DNA from: Bordetella genomosp. 7
Lineage (GTDB): Bacteria; Pseudomonadota; Gammaproteobacteria; Burkholderiales; Burkholderiaceae_B
DNA: 64,000 bases
Direction: 5' to 3'
NCBI RefSeq assembly: GCF_002261265.1
Contig: NZ_NEVK01000001.1
Span: forward strand, 186,001-250,000
Each line of letters starts with the position of its first letter. Within the stretch, counting starts at the first letter, position 1. Shown piece after piece: positions 38,973-47,632 of the stretch. A program made the position numbers and the translations under genes. Under the pieces are notes generated by a model. It ran no database searches. It was not told the origin of the DNA and saw nothing but the letters and a program-made list of their open reading frames with translations.

Positions 38973-39958
38973 ACTACTTTAGCGGCCATCAGGTCGTGCA
39001 TGTGCAGGGCGCCCAGCAGGGCGCCGTCGGTATCCAGCACCAGCATCTGGTTCAGGCGCTGTTCGTCCATCTGGCGGGCGGCATCCACCGCCAGCGCGTC
39101 GGGACCTATGCTGCGGGGCATGCGGGTCATGCCTTGCGCCACCGTAAGGTTGCGAATATCGCCATGGCGTTCGATCAGGCGGCGCAGGTCGCCGTCGGTG
39201 AAGATGCCGGTGGGCTTGCCGGCCGCGTCGAGCACGATGGTCATGCCCATGCCCTTGGCGGACATTTCTTCAAGCGCCGTGAACAGCGCCGCGGATTCGG
39301 CCACCGTGGGCAGCGCGGCCCCCTGGCGCATGACGTCGCGCACGTGAGTGAGCAGGCGGCGGCCCAGGGTTCCGCCCGGATGCGAACGGGCGAAGTCTTC
39401 GGGGCCGAAGCCGCGCGCTTCCAGGCAGGCCACCGCCAGCGCGTCGCCGAGGGCCATCGCGGTGGTGGTGCTGGCGGTGGGCGCCAGGTTCAGCGGGCAG
39501 GCTTCCTGCGCCACGCTGGTGTCCAGGTGCAGGTCGGCCAGGCGCGCCAGCTCGGACGCCGGGTTGCCGGTGATGGCGACCAGGCCGGCCCCCATTCTGC
39601 GGGCCACGGGCAGGATGGTCAGCAGTTCCTGGCCCGAGCCGGAATGCGACACCGCGATGAGGACATCGTCGCGGGTGATCATGCCCAGGTCGCCATGGAT
39701 GGCTTCGGCGGCATGCACGAAGAAAGCCGGCGTGCCGGTCGAGGCAAAGGTGGCGGCGATCTTGCGGGCGATGTGGCCCGTCTTGCCGATGCCGCTGACA
39801 ACGACCCGGCCTCGACAGGCCAGCAGCATGTCGACCACGCGCGTGAAGTTGTCGTCCAGCCGCGCGGAAAGATCGGCGATGGCCTGGGCTTCGATGCGCA
39901 GCGTGCGGCGCGCGGAATCGATCGCCGTGCCGCCAGAGGGGGTGGGATGGTCGGTCAT
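38969..39958 (-). CDS. kdsD: Arabinose-5-phosphate isomerase KdsD
   Basis: 329 residues. An N-terminal SIS domain (SGIGKTGHIARKIAATFASTG in two parts, SHSGSGQELL) and two C-terminal CBS domains match KdsD/KpsF. It makes D-arabinose 5-phosphate for Kdo. First gene of kdsD-kdsC-lptC-lptA-lptB, joining synthesis and export of LPS. Confidence 0.95.
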   Translation of the reverse strand: MTDHPTPSGGTAIDSARRTLRIEAQAIADLSARLDDNFTRVVDMLLACRGRVVVSGIGKTGHIARKIAATFASTGTPAFFVHAAEAIHGDLGMITRDDVLIAVSHSGSGQELLTILPVARRMGAGLVAITGNPASELARLADLHLDTSVAQEACPLNLAPTASTTTAMALGDALAVACLEARGFGPEDFARSHPGGTLGRRLLTHVRDVMRQGAALPTVAESAALFTALEEMSAKGMGMTIVLDAAGKPTGIFTDGDLRRLIERHGDIRNLTVAQGMTRMPRSIGPDALAVDAARQMDEQRLNQMLVLDTDGALLGALHMHDLMAAKVV

Positions 39959-40058
39959 GGGCGGATTTTAATCTCAGTATGGCTGGTTGCCGCCTTACTG
40001 GGTGTGTGGCATGCTGGCGCCGCAATTTTCCGTTTCAACTCTCTACCAGGCTCGCGTC

Positions 40059-41273
40059 ATGTCTTCCATTCCCGCGCCCGTGCTGGGCACGCCCCTGTCC
40101 GGCTCCGCCGTTCGCGTCATGTTGCTGGGAGCCGGCGAGCTTGGCAAGGAAGTCACCATCGCCCTGCAGCGGCTCGGCGTCGAAGTGGTGGCGGTCGACC
40201 GCTATGCCGACGCGCCGGCCCACCAGGTTGCGCACAGGGCCCATGTCGTGTCCATGACCGACCCGGACGCCCTGCGGCGCGTCATCGAGCAAGAGCGCCC
40301 CCACGTAATCGTGCCCGAGATCGAGGCCATCGCCACCCAGGTGCTGGCCGAGATCGAAGCCGCCGGAACCGCCCGTGTCACGCCCACGGCCCGCGCCGCG
40401 CACTTGACCATGAACCGCGAAGGCATCCGCCGGCTGGCCGCCGAAACCCTGGGCCTGCCGGTGTCGCCTTATCGGTTCGTGGACGCCGAGTCCGAGCTGC
40501 GCCGCGCCATCGACGAAGGCATCGGCTACCCTTGCGTGGTAAAGCCCGTCATGTCGTCGTCGGGCAAGGGCCAGTCGGTCATCCATGGCCCCGACGACAT
40601 CGCCGCGGCCTGGCAGTATTCGCAAGAGGGCGGCCGCGTGGGGGCGGGGCGCGTCATCGTCGAGGGCTTCATCCGGTTCGATTACGAAATCACCCTGCTC
40701 ACGGTGCGGGCGCGCGCGGCCGACGGCAGCATCCAGACGCATTTCTGCGAACCCATCGGCCATCTGCAGGCCGATGGCGACTACATCGAAAGCTGGCAGC
40801 CGCACCCCATGAGCCCCGTGGCGTTGCAGCGCGCGCAGGAAATTGCCCGCGCGGTCACGGGTGAACTGGGCGGCATGGGCGTGTTCGGCGTGGAGCTGTT
40901 CGTCGCCGGCGACCAGGTGTGGTTTTCGGAAGTAAGCCCGCGCCCGCACGACACCGGCATGGTCACCATGATCACCCAGGCCCAGAGCGAGTTCGAGCTG
41001 CATGCCCGCGCCTTGCTGGGCCTGCCGGTCGATACCTCGCTGCGCCAGCCCGGCGCCAGCAGCGTCATCTACGGCGGCCTGGAGGCTCGCGGCGTATCGT
41101 TTCACCACGTGGCCGACGCCCTGGCCGAACAGGGTACCGATATCCGGCTGTTCGGCAAGCCCGAATCGTTCGCCAAGCGCCGCATGGGCGTGGCCCTGGC
41201 CACCGACACCGACGCCCAGGCCGCCCGCGCCAAGGCCAAGCGCGTATCCGGCAAGGTGGCCGTCAAGGCCTGA
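40059..41273 (+). CDS. purT: Formate-dependent phosphoribosylglycinamide formyltransferase PurT
   Basis: 404-residue ATP-grasp enzyme that formylates GAR with formate and ATP in purine synthesis. Motifs: [45 protein letters not shown] and [17 protein letters not shown] at 40059 gives the usual N-terminus; no strong Shine-Dalgarno is visible. Divergent from kdsD. A palindrome array and a terminator-like hairpin follow it. Confidence 0.96.
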   Translation: MSSIPAPVLGTPLSGSAVRVMLLGAGELGKEVTIALQRLGVEVVAVDRYADAPAHQVAHRAHVVSMTDPDALRRVIEQERPHVIVPEIEAIATQVLAEIEAAGTARVTPTARAAHLTMNREGIRRLAAETLGLPVSPYRFVDAESELRRAIDEGIGYPCVVKPVMSSSGKGQSVIHGPDDIAAAWQYSQEGGRVGAGRVIVEGFIRFDYEITLLTVRARAADGSIQTHFCEPIGHLQADGDYIESWQPHPMSPVALQRAQEIARAVTGELGGMGVFGVELFVAGDQVWFSEVSPRPHDTGMVTMITQAQSEFELHARALLGLPVDTSLRQPGASSVIYGGLEARGVSFHHVADALAEQGTDIRLFGKPESFAKRRMGVALATDTDAQAARAKAKRVSGKVAVKA

Positions 41274-41347
41274 CAGATCACCTGCGGGCGCGCCTGCAGG
41301 CAGTGGCGCGCGGCCCCGGCTGCGTTGCTTCTTGCCGTCGATGCGAA

Positions 41348-41609
41348 GGTGTCTGACACCCTTCGGGAGTCAGACACCGAGCCGTCCAGCGCCGGTCTGG
41401 TCTGCGCCAGGCCGTCGACGCCAGGGTGTCTGACTCCCGAAGGGTGTCAGACACCGCACCGTTCAGCGCCGATCTGGTCTGCGTCAGGCCGTCGACGCCA
41501 GGGTGTCTGACTCCCGAAGGGTGTCAGACACCGCACCGTCCAGCGCCGATCTGGTCTGCGCCAGGCCGTCCGCGCCCGGGTGTCTGACTCCCGAAGGGTG
41601 TCAGACACC
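41348..41609. repeat. Array R3: four 31-bp palindromes, 77-bp period
   Basis: Units at 41348-41378, 41425-41455, 41502-41532 and 41579-41609, each 77 bp apart. Three read GGTGTCTGACTCCCGAAGGG then TGTCAGACACC. The first is the same unit in the opposite orientation. This 31-bp form lacks the CTGCG arm of the 47-bp units. The 46-bp spacers are nearly identical to one another and unlike those of the other arrays. Confidence 0.92.
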
Positions 41610-41641
41610 GCACCGCTGACTCTTATCCTGGTGTAGATATC

Positions 41642-41663
41642 GCCGCCTTCCAGGCGGCATTTT
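41642..41663 (+). terminator. Intrinsic terminator-like hairpin after purT
   Basis: Stem GCCGCCT / AGGCGGC with loop TCC, followed by ATTTTTG. A perfect 7-bp GC-rich stem plus T tract on the plus strand fits a Rho-independent terminator for purT, read through the repeat array. Confidence 0.7.
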
Positions 41664-41669
41664 TGTGGC

Positions 41670-41698
41670 TTGCTTTTGACTTTGGTTAATACGATAAT
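41670..41698 (+). promoter_or_regulatory. Candidate sigma-70 promoter of the GbsR-type gene
   Basis: TTGCTT (41670-41675), 17-bp spacer and GATAAT (41693-41698). The -10 element overlaps the first bases of the 22-bp palindrome, so a protein bound there would block RNA polymerase. Confidence 0.5.
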
Positions 41699-41717
41699 TT
41701 CAGAAATTTCTGAAATT
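41696..41717. promoter_or_regulatory. 22-bp perfect palindrome, likely operator
   Basis: AATTTCAGAAATTTCTGAAATT is exactly self-complementary. It overlaps the candidate -10 and ends 13 bp before the regulator start. Autoregulation by the adjacent winged-helix protein is the simplest reading (inferred). Confidence 0.6.
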
Positions 41718-41730
41718 CGCGTAACAAAAC

Positions 41731-42276
41731 ATGCCACTCACGCCTCGGACCGAACGTTTCGTGCTGCATTTCGGCGAAATGGGCAGCCGGTGGGGCGTCA
41801 ATCGCACGGTGGGGCAGATGTACGCCTTGCTGTTCCTGGCGCCGCAGCCGCTCAATGCCGACGATATCGCCGAAGCCCTGGGGTTTTCGCGTTCGAACGT
41901 CAGCATGGGGCTCAAAGAGCTGCAGTCATGGCGCCTGGTGAAGCTGGTGCATCAGGTAGGCGACCGCCGCGATTACTTCGAGACCCCGCAAGACGTCTGG
42001 GAGATCTTCCGCATCCTGATGGAAGAAAAGCGCAAACGCGAAGTCGACCCCACACTGACACTATTGCGCGACACGCTGCTGGACCCGCCGCGCGGCGAAT
42101 CCGAGGCGTATGCTCATCAGCGCATGCGCGAGATGCTCGAGTTGATCGAGTTATGCACCGGCTGGTTCGACGAGGTGCATGACCTTCCCCCCGAAACGCT
42201 ACAAAGCCTGATGAAAATGGGCACCAAGGTGCAGAAGGTTCTGGGGTTTGCCGGCAAGCTGCGAGGCCGGGACTGA
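41731..42276 (+). CDS. GbsR/MarR-family winged-helix regulator upstream of cyd operon
   Basis: 181 residues. The winged helix contains PLNADDIAEALGFSRSNVSMG followed by LKELQSWRLVKLVHQVGDRR. The C-terminal half is helical and probably dimerises, as in GbsR-type MarR relatives. It lies 140 bp upstream of cydA in the same direction and may control the bd oxidase. There is no obvious Shine-Dalgarno. Effector unknown. Confidence 0.85.
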   Translation: MPLTPRTERFVLHFGEMGSRWGVNRTVGQMYALLFLAPQPLNADDIAEALGFSRSNVSMGLKELQSWRLVKLVHQVGDRRDYFETPQDVWEIFRILMEEKRKREVDPTLTLLRDTLLDPPRGESEAYAHQRMREMLELIELCTGWFDEVHDLPPETLQSLMKMGTKVQKVLGFAGKLRGRD

Positions 42277-42416
42277 CATCGCGGCATCACGAAGGATGTG
42301 TCGTATGGGTCTGTCGGAAGCGCGCCTGGCGCGCATATGGTTGTACCGGGCCGCCCGCCGCCCCATCGGCGCCAGGGCGATATCGCGGCTTGCCGCGGCT
42401 TGCTAGGAAGGCGATT

Positions 42417-43991
42417 ATGTTCGATATCGACGTCGTCAACCTGTCGCGCCTGCAGTTCGCCGCGACAGCGATGTATCACTTCATCTTCGTTCCGCTGACG
42501 CTGGGGCTGTCGTTCATCCTGGCCATCATGGAAAGCGTGTATGTCATGACCGGACGCGACATCTGGCGCCGCATGACAATGTTCTGGGGCACGCTGTTCG
42601 GCATCAACTTCGCGCTGGGCGTGGCCACCGGTGTGGTCATGGAGTTCCAGTTCGGCATGAACTGGTCGTACTACAGCCACTATGTGGGCGACGTGTTCGG
42701 CGCGCCGCTGGCGCTCGAAGGCCTGATGGCGTTCTTCCTGGAAGCGACCTTCGTCGGGCTGTTTTTCTTCGGCTGGGACCGCCTGTCCAGGGTGGGCCAC
42801 CTGGTGGTGACCTGGCTGGTTGCCTTCGGCACCAACTTCTCGGCCTTGTGGATCCTGATTGCCAACGGCTGGATGCAGAACCCGGTGGGCGCGGTATTCA
42901 ACCCCGACACCATGCGCATGGAAATGACCGACTTTGTCGCGGTGCTGCTGAACCCCGTGGCCCAGGCCAAGTTCGTGCATACCGTCAGTGCGGGTTATGT
43001 CGCGGGCGCGATGTTCGTGATGTCGATCAGCGCGTGGTATCTGCTGCGGCGTCGCCATGTCGACCTGGCCAAGCGTTCGATGGCCGTGGCCGCCAGCTTC
43101 GGCCTGGCGTCCGCGCTGTCGGTCGTGGTGCTGGGCGACGAAAGCGGCTACCTGACCACCGAGCACCAGAAAATGAAGATCGCCGCGATCGAGGCCATGT
43201 GGCACACGGAGCCCGCGCCGGCCAGCTTCAACCTGTTTGCCATTCCCAACCAGGCAGAGCGCAAGAACGACTACGCCATCGAGATTCCCTGGGTGATGGG
43301 CATCATCGGCACGCGGTCGCTGACCACGCCGATGCTGGGCATCGACGACCTGGTGCGGCGCGCCGAGGTACGCATCCGCGAAGGCCTGGTGGCCTACGAG
43401 GCCATGCAGCGCATACGCGCCAACCCCGACGATACCGAGGCGCGGATGACGCTGGACCGCACCTGGCCCGAGCTGGGCTATGCGTTGCTGGTCAAGCGCC
43501 ACCAGCCCGACCTGAGCAAGGTCACCGACGCAGACATTGCACGGGCCGCGCAGGATACGGTTCCGCATGTGGCGCCGCTGTTCTGGGCGTTCCGCATCAT
43601 GGTGGCGGTGGGCATGTACCTGATCCTGTTCTTCGCGGTGGCGTTCTGGCTGGCGTCGCGCGGGCAACTGGACCGCCGCCCTGGCCTGCTGAAAGTGGCC
43701 CTGTGGAGCCTGCCGCTGCCCTGGGTGGCCATTGAAGCCGGCTGGTTCGTGGCCGAGTACGGACGCCAGCCGTGGGTGATCGAAGGCGTGCTGCCCACTT
43801 ACTACGCCGCTTCGGGCCTGACGGTAAGCGACCTGGTGATCAGCCTGAGCATCTTCGTGTCGCTGTACACCGTGCTGCTGGTGATCGGCGTGAAGGTGAT
43901 GCTGCATGCCATCAAGGCCGGGCCCAAGTCGGATCAGCCGCCGCGTCCGGCGCAGGCCGATCCGGTTTCCGCCGCTGTCGACGCATATTGA
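42417..43991 (+). CDS. cydA: Cytochrome bd ubiquinol oxidase subunit I
   Basis: 524-residue polytopic subunit with quinol oxidation site and haems b558, b595 and d. LSRLQFAATAMYHFIFVPLT places the b595 ligand at His21. The GRQPW motif near residue 444 follows the Q-loop. Bd oxidase reduces oxygen to water at high affinity without pumping protons. AGGAAGG precedes the ATG at 42417. First structural gene of cydA-B-X-D-C. Confidence 0.96.
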   Translation: MFDIDVVNLSRLQFAATAMYHFIFVPLTLGLSFILAIMESVYVMTGRDIWRRMTMFWGTLFGINFALGVATGVVMEFQFGMNWSYYSHYVGDVFGAPLALEGLMAFFLEATFVGLFFFGWDRLSRVGHLVVTWLVAFGTNFSALWILIANGWMQNPVGAVFNPDTMRMEMTDFVAVLLNPVAQAKFVHTVSAGYVAGAMFVMSISAWYLLRRRHVDLAKRSMAVAASFGLASALSVVVLGDESGYLTTEHQKMKIAAIEAMWHTEPAPASFNLFAIPNQAERKNDYAIEIPWVMGIIGTRSLTTPMLGIDDLVRRAEVRIREGLVAYEAMQRIRANPDDTEARMTLDRTWPELGYALLVKRHQPDLSKVTDADIARAAQDTVPHVAPLFWAFRIMVAVGMYLILFFAVAFWLASRGQLDRRPGLLKVALWSLPLPWVAIEAGWFVAEYGRQPWVIEGVLPTYYAASGLTVSDLVISLSIFVSLYTVLLVIGVKVMLHAIKAGPKSDQPPRPAQADPVSAAVDAY

Positions 43992-44006
43992 TAACGGAGC
44001 GCGCAA

Positions 44007-45161
44007 ATGGAAAGTCTGATTCCTTTTGACTATGCCGCCTTGAGAGTGATCTGGTGGGCGCTGCTGGGCGTGCTGCTGATCGGGTTTGCGGTGATGGACG
44101 GCTTCGACCTGGGCATCGCCGCATTGCTGCCGGTGGTGGCCCGTACCGACATAGAGCGGCGCGTGGTCATCAACGTCGTGGGGCCGGTGTGGGAAGGCAA
44201 CCAGGTCTGGCTGATCACCGGGGGCGGGGCCATTTTCGCGGCGTGGCCGCTGCTGTATGCCTCGTCGTTTTCGGGCTTTTACATGGCCATGATGCTGGTG
44301 CTGGTTGCCCTGATCGTGCGGCCGGTGGGCTTCAAGTACCGCAGCAAGATGGAGGGCACCCGCTGGCGCAGCACATGGGACCGCGTGCTGTGCGCGTCGG
44401 GTGTGCTGACGTCGCTGGTGTTCGGGGTGGCCATGGGCAACCTGATCGTGGGCGTGCCTTTCGGCTTTGACGCGAACATGCTGCGCCCACAGTATTACGG
44501 CCATTTCTACCAGCTGTTCAGCCCCTTTGCCCTGCTGGCGGGGGTGTTGAGCGTGGCCATGCTGGTCATGCACGGCGCGGTGCAGCTCGTATGGCGCACC
44601 GACGGCGTGGTTGCGCAACGCGCGCGACGCGCCGGCCGCCTGGCGGCGCTGGCGACGGCGGCGCTGTTCGTCGCGGGGGGCTTCTGGGTGGCATACGGCA
44701 TTGACGGGCACATCATTACCAGCATCCCCAATACGCTGGCGCCGTCCGACCCGGCGAGCAAGACCGTGGCGCTGCAGCCCGGCGGCTGGCTGGCCAACTT
44801 CGGCAAGTGGCCGCTGGCCTGGGTGGCGCCCGCTCTGGGCGTGGGCGGCGCTCTGCTGGTGGCGGCGCTGCTGGGGCGCTGCCGCGACGGCCTGATGTTC
44901 ATCATTTCGTCATTGGCGGTCAGTGGCGTGATCCTGACAGTGGGGCTGGCGCTGTTTCCGTTCCTGATGCCTTCGTCGGCCGACCCGCGCTTCGGGCTTA
45001 CGGTGTGGGACGCATCGTCCAGCCGCCTGACGCTATGGATCATGTTGCTGGCCACGGCGTTTTTCATGCCCATCATCACGATGTACACCGCCTGGGTATA
45101 TCGCGTGATGCGCGGCAAGGTCAGCGCCGAGTCGGTCGACGGCACGCCCAATTCTTACTAG
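44007..45161 (+). CDS. cydB: Cytochrome bd ubiquinol oxidase subunit II
   Basis: 384 residues, about nine membrane helices. Typical N-terminal WWALLGVLLIGFAVMDGFDL and EGNQVWLITGGGAIFAAWP. It stabilises the haem subunit. GGAG eight bases before the ATG; 15 bp after cydA. Followed by cydX with an AGGAG site overlapping its own stop region. Confidence 0.96.
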   Translation: MESLIPFDYAALRVIWWALLGVLLIGFAVMDGFDLGIAALLPVVARTDIERRVVINVVGPVWEGNQVWLITGGGAIFAAWPLLYASSFSGFYMAMMLVLVALIVRPVGFKYRSKMEGTRWRSTWDRVLCASGVLTSLVFGVAMGNLIVGVPFGFDANMLRPQYYGHFYQLFSPFALLAGVLSVAMLVMHGAVQLVWRTDGVVAQRARRAGRLAALATAALFVAGGFWVAYGIDGHIITSIPNTLAPSDPASKTVALQPGGWLANFGKWPLAWVAPALGVGGALLVAALLGRCRDGLMFIISSLAVSGVILTVGLALFPFLMPSSADPRFGLTVWDASSSRLTLWIMLLATAFFMPIITMYTAWVYRVMRGKVSAESVDGTPNSY

Positions 45162-45173
45162 GAGCCCGCACGC

Positions 45174-45296
45174 ATGTGGTATTTCTCGTGGATACTCGGT
45201 TTGAGCCTGGCGTGCGCCTTTGCCATTCTTAATGCCATGTGGTTTGAATTGCGCGAAGGCGGCGAGCACGATCCTGCCAGGCCGCCCGGCAAGTGA
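45174..45296 (+). CDS. cydX: Cytochrome bd small subunit CydX
   Basis: 40-residue single-helix protein beginning MWYFSWILGLSLACAFAILN. The conserved MWYFSWILG start, the NAMWFE segment and the charged tail are the family hallmarks. CydX is needed for stable, active bd oxidase. AGGAG precedes the ATG. The stop TGA overlaps the GTG start of cydD (GTGA), coupling the oxidase and its assembly exporter. Confidence 0.93.
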   Translation: MWYFSWILGLSLACAFAILNAMWFELREGGEHDPARPPGK

Positions 45297-47632
45297 GCCG
45301 CCCGCCCGGCCATGTGCCGGACCCCGCCGTGCCGGCCGGCCAGGCCACGCGTGAACAGGGGCGTTGGCTGGCCGCGCAGGCGCGCCGGGTGCGCGCGCCC
45401 CTGGCCGTGGCGGCCGGATCGCCGCTGTTGGGGGGCATTTTGCTGGTGGCGCAGGCCTGGTTGCTGGCGCGGGTGCTGGACGCGGCCATCGCACAAGGCG
45501 CGCTGCGCGCCCAACTGGCGCCCGCCATCGGCGCGATCGCGGCGTTGATTCTGGCGCGCGCGGCGCTGGCATGGCTGGGCGAGCGCGCCGGGGCACGGGC
45601 CGCCGAGGCAATCAAGCAGCGGGTGCGGCTGGCGTTATTCGACAGGCTGGTGGCGCATGGGCCGCAATGGTCGCGCGCGCGGGTGTCGGGCGAGCTGGCC
45701 AGCGCCATCGTCGACCAGGTCGAGGCGCTGGACGGATTTTTCTCGCGCTATTTGCCGTCGGCTGTGGCCGCGGCCGTGCTGCCGGTGGCGTTTGCCGTGG
45801 TGCTGCTGCCGCTGGATATCGTGGCGGGCCTGCTGTTGCTGGTGACGGCGCCCTTGATTCCCCTTTTCATGGCGCTGGTGGGGTGGGGGGCCGAGGCTGC
45901 CAGCCGTCGCCACCTGCAGGCCTTCGCGCGCCTGTCCGGCTTTTTTGCCGACAGGCTGCGCGGCCTGTCGACCTTGAAACTATATGGCCGCGCCGAAGCC
46001 GAGGCGCGCTCGGTCGCCGCCGCAAGCGATGCCGTACGGCGGCGCACGATGGCGGTGCTGCGCATTGCATTCCTGTCGTCTGCCGTGCTGGAGTTCTTCG
46101 CGGCGCTGGGCGTGGCCGGCATGGCGGTGTACTTCGGGCTGACCTACCTGGGCTTTCTGGACGTGCGCGGTTCGCCGCTGACATTGCACGTGGGCTTCTT
46201 CTGCCTGCTGATGGCCCCGGAAGCGTATGCGCCGCTGCGGCAGTTCGCCGCGCATTACCACGACCGCGCCGCCGCCCGCGCGGCCGTGTCCCAGATCGCC
46301 GCGGCATTTGACGGCTTGCCCGACCCGGCCGACGGCGACCCGGAAGACAGCCACCCGGCGGCGTCCCCGCGTGGCCACGGGCGCCAGACCCCAGATCGCG
46401 CGTCGAGGTGTCAGACACCCCATGCGGCCGTTGTTGGGTGTCAGACACCCCCTGCCGCGGCGGCGCTCGAGGCAGGGCATTCGCAGGGGTGTCTGACACC
46501 GTCGCAGGAGCATGCGACAGCGGGTACCGATGCACTGGCCGTTGTTGGGTGTCAGACACCCCCTGCCGCAGCGGCGCTCGAGGCAGGGCGTTCGCAGGGG
46601 TGTCTGACACCGTTGCAGGAGCGTGCGGCACCGGATACCGATGCGGCCGTTGTTGGGTGTCAGACACCCCCTGCCGCAGCGGCGCTCGAGGCAGGGCGTT
46701 CGCAGGGGTGTCTGACACCGTTGCAGGAGCGTGCGGCACCGGATACCGATGCGCTGGCCGTTGTTGGGTGTCAGACACCCTCTGCCGCAGCGGCGCTCGA
46801 GGCAGGGCATTCGCAGGGGTGTCTGACACCGTTGCAGGAGCGTGCGACAGCGGATACCGATGCGGCCGTTGTTGGGTGTCAGACACCCCCTGCCGCAGCG
46901 GCGCTCGAGGCAGGGCATTCGCAGGGGTGTCTGACACCGTCACCGGAGCGTCGGACACCTGCCCCCGCCACGGGGGCGGCGGTGTGTGCCGACGCGTTGA
47001 CGATTTATGCCCCGGGCCGCGCGGGGGCGATCATAGACGGGGCGCGGCTGGCCTTGGAGCCCGGCGCCCACGTCGCGCTGATGGGGCCCAGCGGGGCGGG
47101 CAAGACGACGCTGCTCGAGACCCTGTGCCGCCTGCGCGCAGGGGCGGGCCAGGTCATTCTCGACGGCGTTCCGCTGGCAGCGTGGAACGAACCCGCCTTG
47201 CGCGAACGCGTGGCGTTGGTGGGCCAGCGGCCATACCTGTACGCGGGCAGCATCGCCGACAACATCCGGCTGGGCCGGGCCGATGCCACCGATGCGCAAG
47301 TGCGTGAAGCCGCCCGGCGTGCGTGTGTGCTGGAATTTGCCGATGCGATGCCCCTGGGGCTGGATACTCCCCTGGGAAGCCGTGGGCATGGCCTGTCGGG
47401 CGGGCAGGCGCAGCGCGTGGCGCTGGCGCGCCTGTTTCTTCGCGACCCCGGCCTGGTTCTGCTGGACGAGCCCACCTCGCATCTGGACGAGGCCGCGCAG
47501 GCGCGCGTCATGGATGAAGTCCTGGCCTTTGCGCAGGGGCGCACCCTTGTGCTGGCCACGCACGCGCCGGCGGTGGCCCGCCGGCTGCCCCGAATGCTGC
47601 GCCTGGCGCACGGCAGGCTGGAGCCGGCATGA
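45293..47632 (+). CDS. cydD: CydD subunit of thiol-exporting ABC transporter, with in-frame repeat-array insertion
   Basis: 779 residues versus about 560-590 in the family. Residues 1-340 form the six-helix ABC exporter membrane domain. The ATPase domain from about 560 has Walker A GPSGAGKTT, signature LSGGQAQR and Walker B LVLLDEPTSHLDE. Between them residues about 380-550 are five 36/37-residue repeats, each with GCQTP and GCLTP, encoded by the palindrome array R4. With CydC it exports cysteine/glutathione for bd-oxidase assembly. The frame is intact and cydC overlaps by ATGA, so the gene is probably functional. Confidence 0.92.
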   Translation: MSRPPGHVPDPAVPAGQATREQGRWLAAQARRVRAPLAVAAGSPLLGGILLVAQAWLLARVLDAAIAQGALRAQLAPAIGAIAALILARAALAWLGERAGARAAEAIKQRVRLALFDRLVAHGPQWSRARVSGELASAIVDQVEALDGFFSRYLPSAVAAAVLPVAFAVVLLPLDIVAGLLLLVTAPLIPLFMALVGWGAEAASRRHLQAFARLSGFFADRLRGLSTLKLYGRAEAEARSVAAASDAVRRRTMAVLRIAFLSSAVLEFFAALGVAGMAVYFGLTYLGFLDVRGSPLTLHVGFFCLLMAPEAYAPLRQFAAHYHDRAAARAAVSQIAAAFDGLPDPADGDPEDSHPAASPRGHGRQTPDRASRCQTPHAAVVGCQTPPAAAALEAGHSQGCLTPSQEHATAGTDALAVVGCQTPPAAAALEAGRSQGCLTPLQERAAPDTDAAVVGCQTPPAAAALEAGRSQGCLTPLQERAAPDTDALAVVGCQTPSAAAALEAGHSQGCLTPLQERATADTDAAVVGCQTPPAAAALEAGHSQGCLTPSPERRTPAPATGAAVCADALTIYAPGRAGAIIDGARLALEPGAHVALMGPSGAGKTTLLETLCRLRAGAGQVILDGVPLAAWNEPALRERVALVGQRPYLYAGSIADNIRLGRADATDAQVREAARRACVLEFADAMPLGLDTPLGSRGHGLSGGQAQRVALARLFLRDPGLVLLDEPTSHLDEAAQARVMDEVLAFAQGRTLVLATHAPAVARRLPRMLRLAHGRLEPA
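46407..46938. repeat. Array R4 inside cydD: five 108/111-bp units
   Basis: Units begin at 46430, 46541, 46649, 46760 and 46868, alternating 111 and 108 bp. Each carries GGTGTCAGACACC and, about 55 bp later, GGTGTCTGACACC; the flanking CCCCTGC / GCAGGGG extends these into an ~18-bp inverted pair. A solitary half-site is at 46407. Every period is a multiple of three, so cydD is not interrupted. Spacers are unlike those of the intergenic arrays. Confidence 0.95.

Larger units (their letters stand above)
41274..41730. other. purT to cyd-regulator intergenic region
   Basis: 457 bp without a gene. In order it holds palindrome array R3 (41348-41609), an intrinsic terminator-like hairpin (41642-41663), a promoter candidate (41670-41698) and a 22-bp perfect palindrome (41696-41717) just before the regulator gene. 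Confidence 0.8.

Noticed and set aside
42117-44711. 864-codon open frame antisense to cydA/cydB
   Set aside because: His/Gln/Arg-rich translation typical of antisense frames; the opposite strand encodes conserved oxidase subunits.
46408-47307. Separate repeat-rich gene overlapping cydD in another frame
   Set aside because: The repeats are open in several frames because their periods are multiples of three. Only the cydD frame continues into ABC ATPase motifs.
45293-47632. cydD as a pseudogene broken by repeats
   Set aside because: The frame is continuous, all ATPase motifs are intact, and both neighbours are coupled by overlap.
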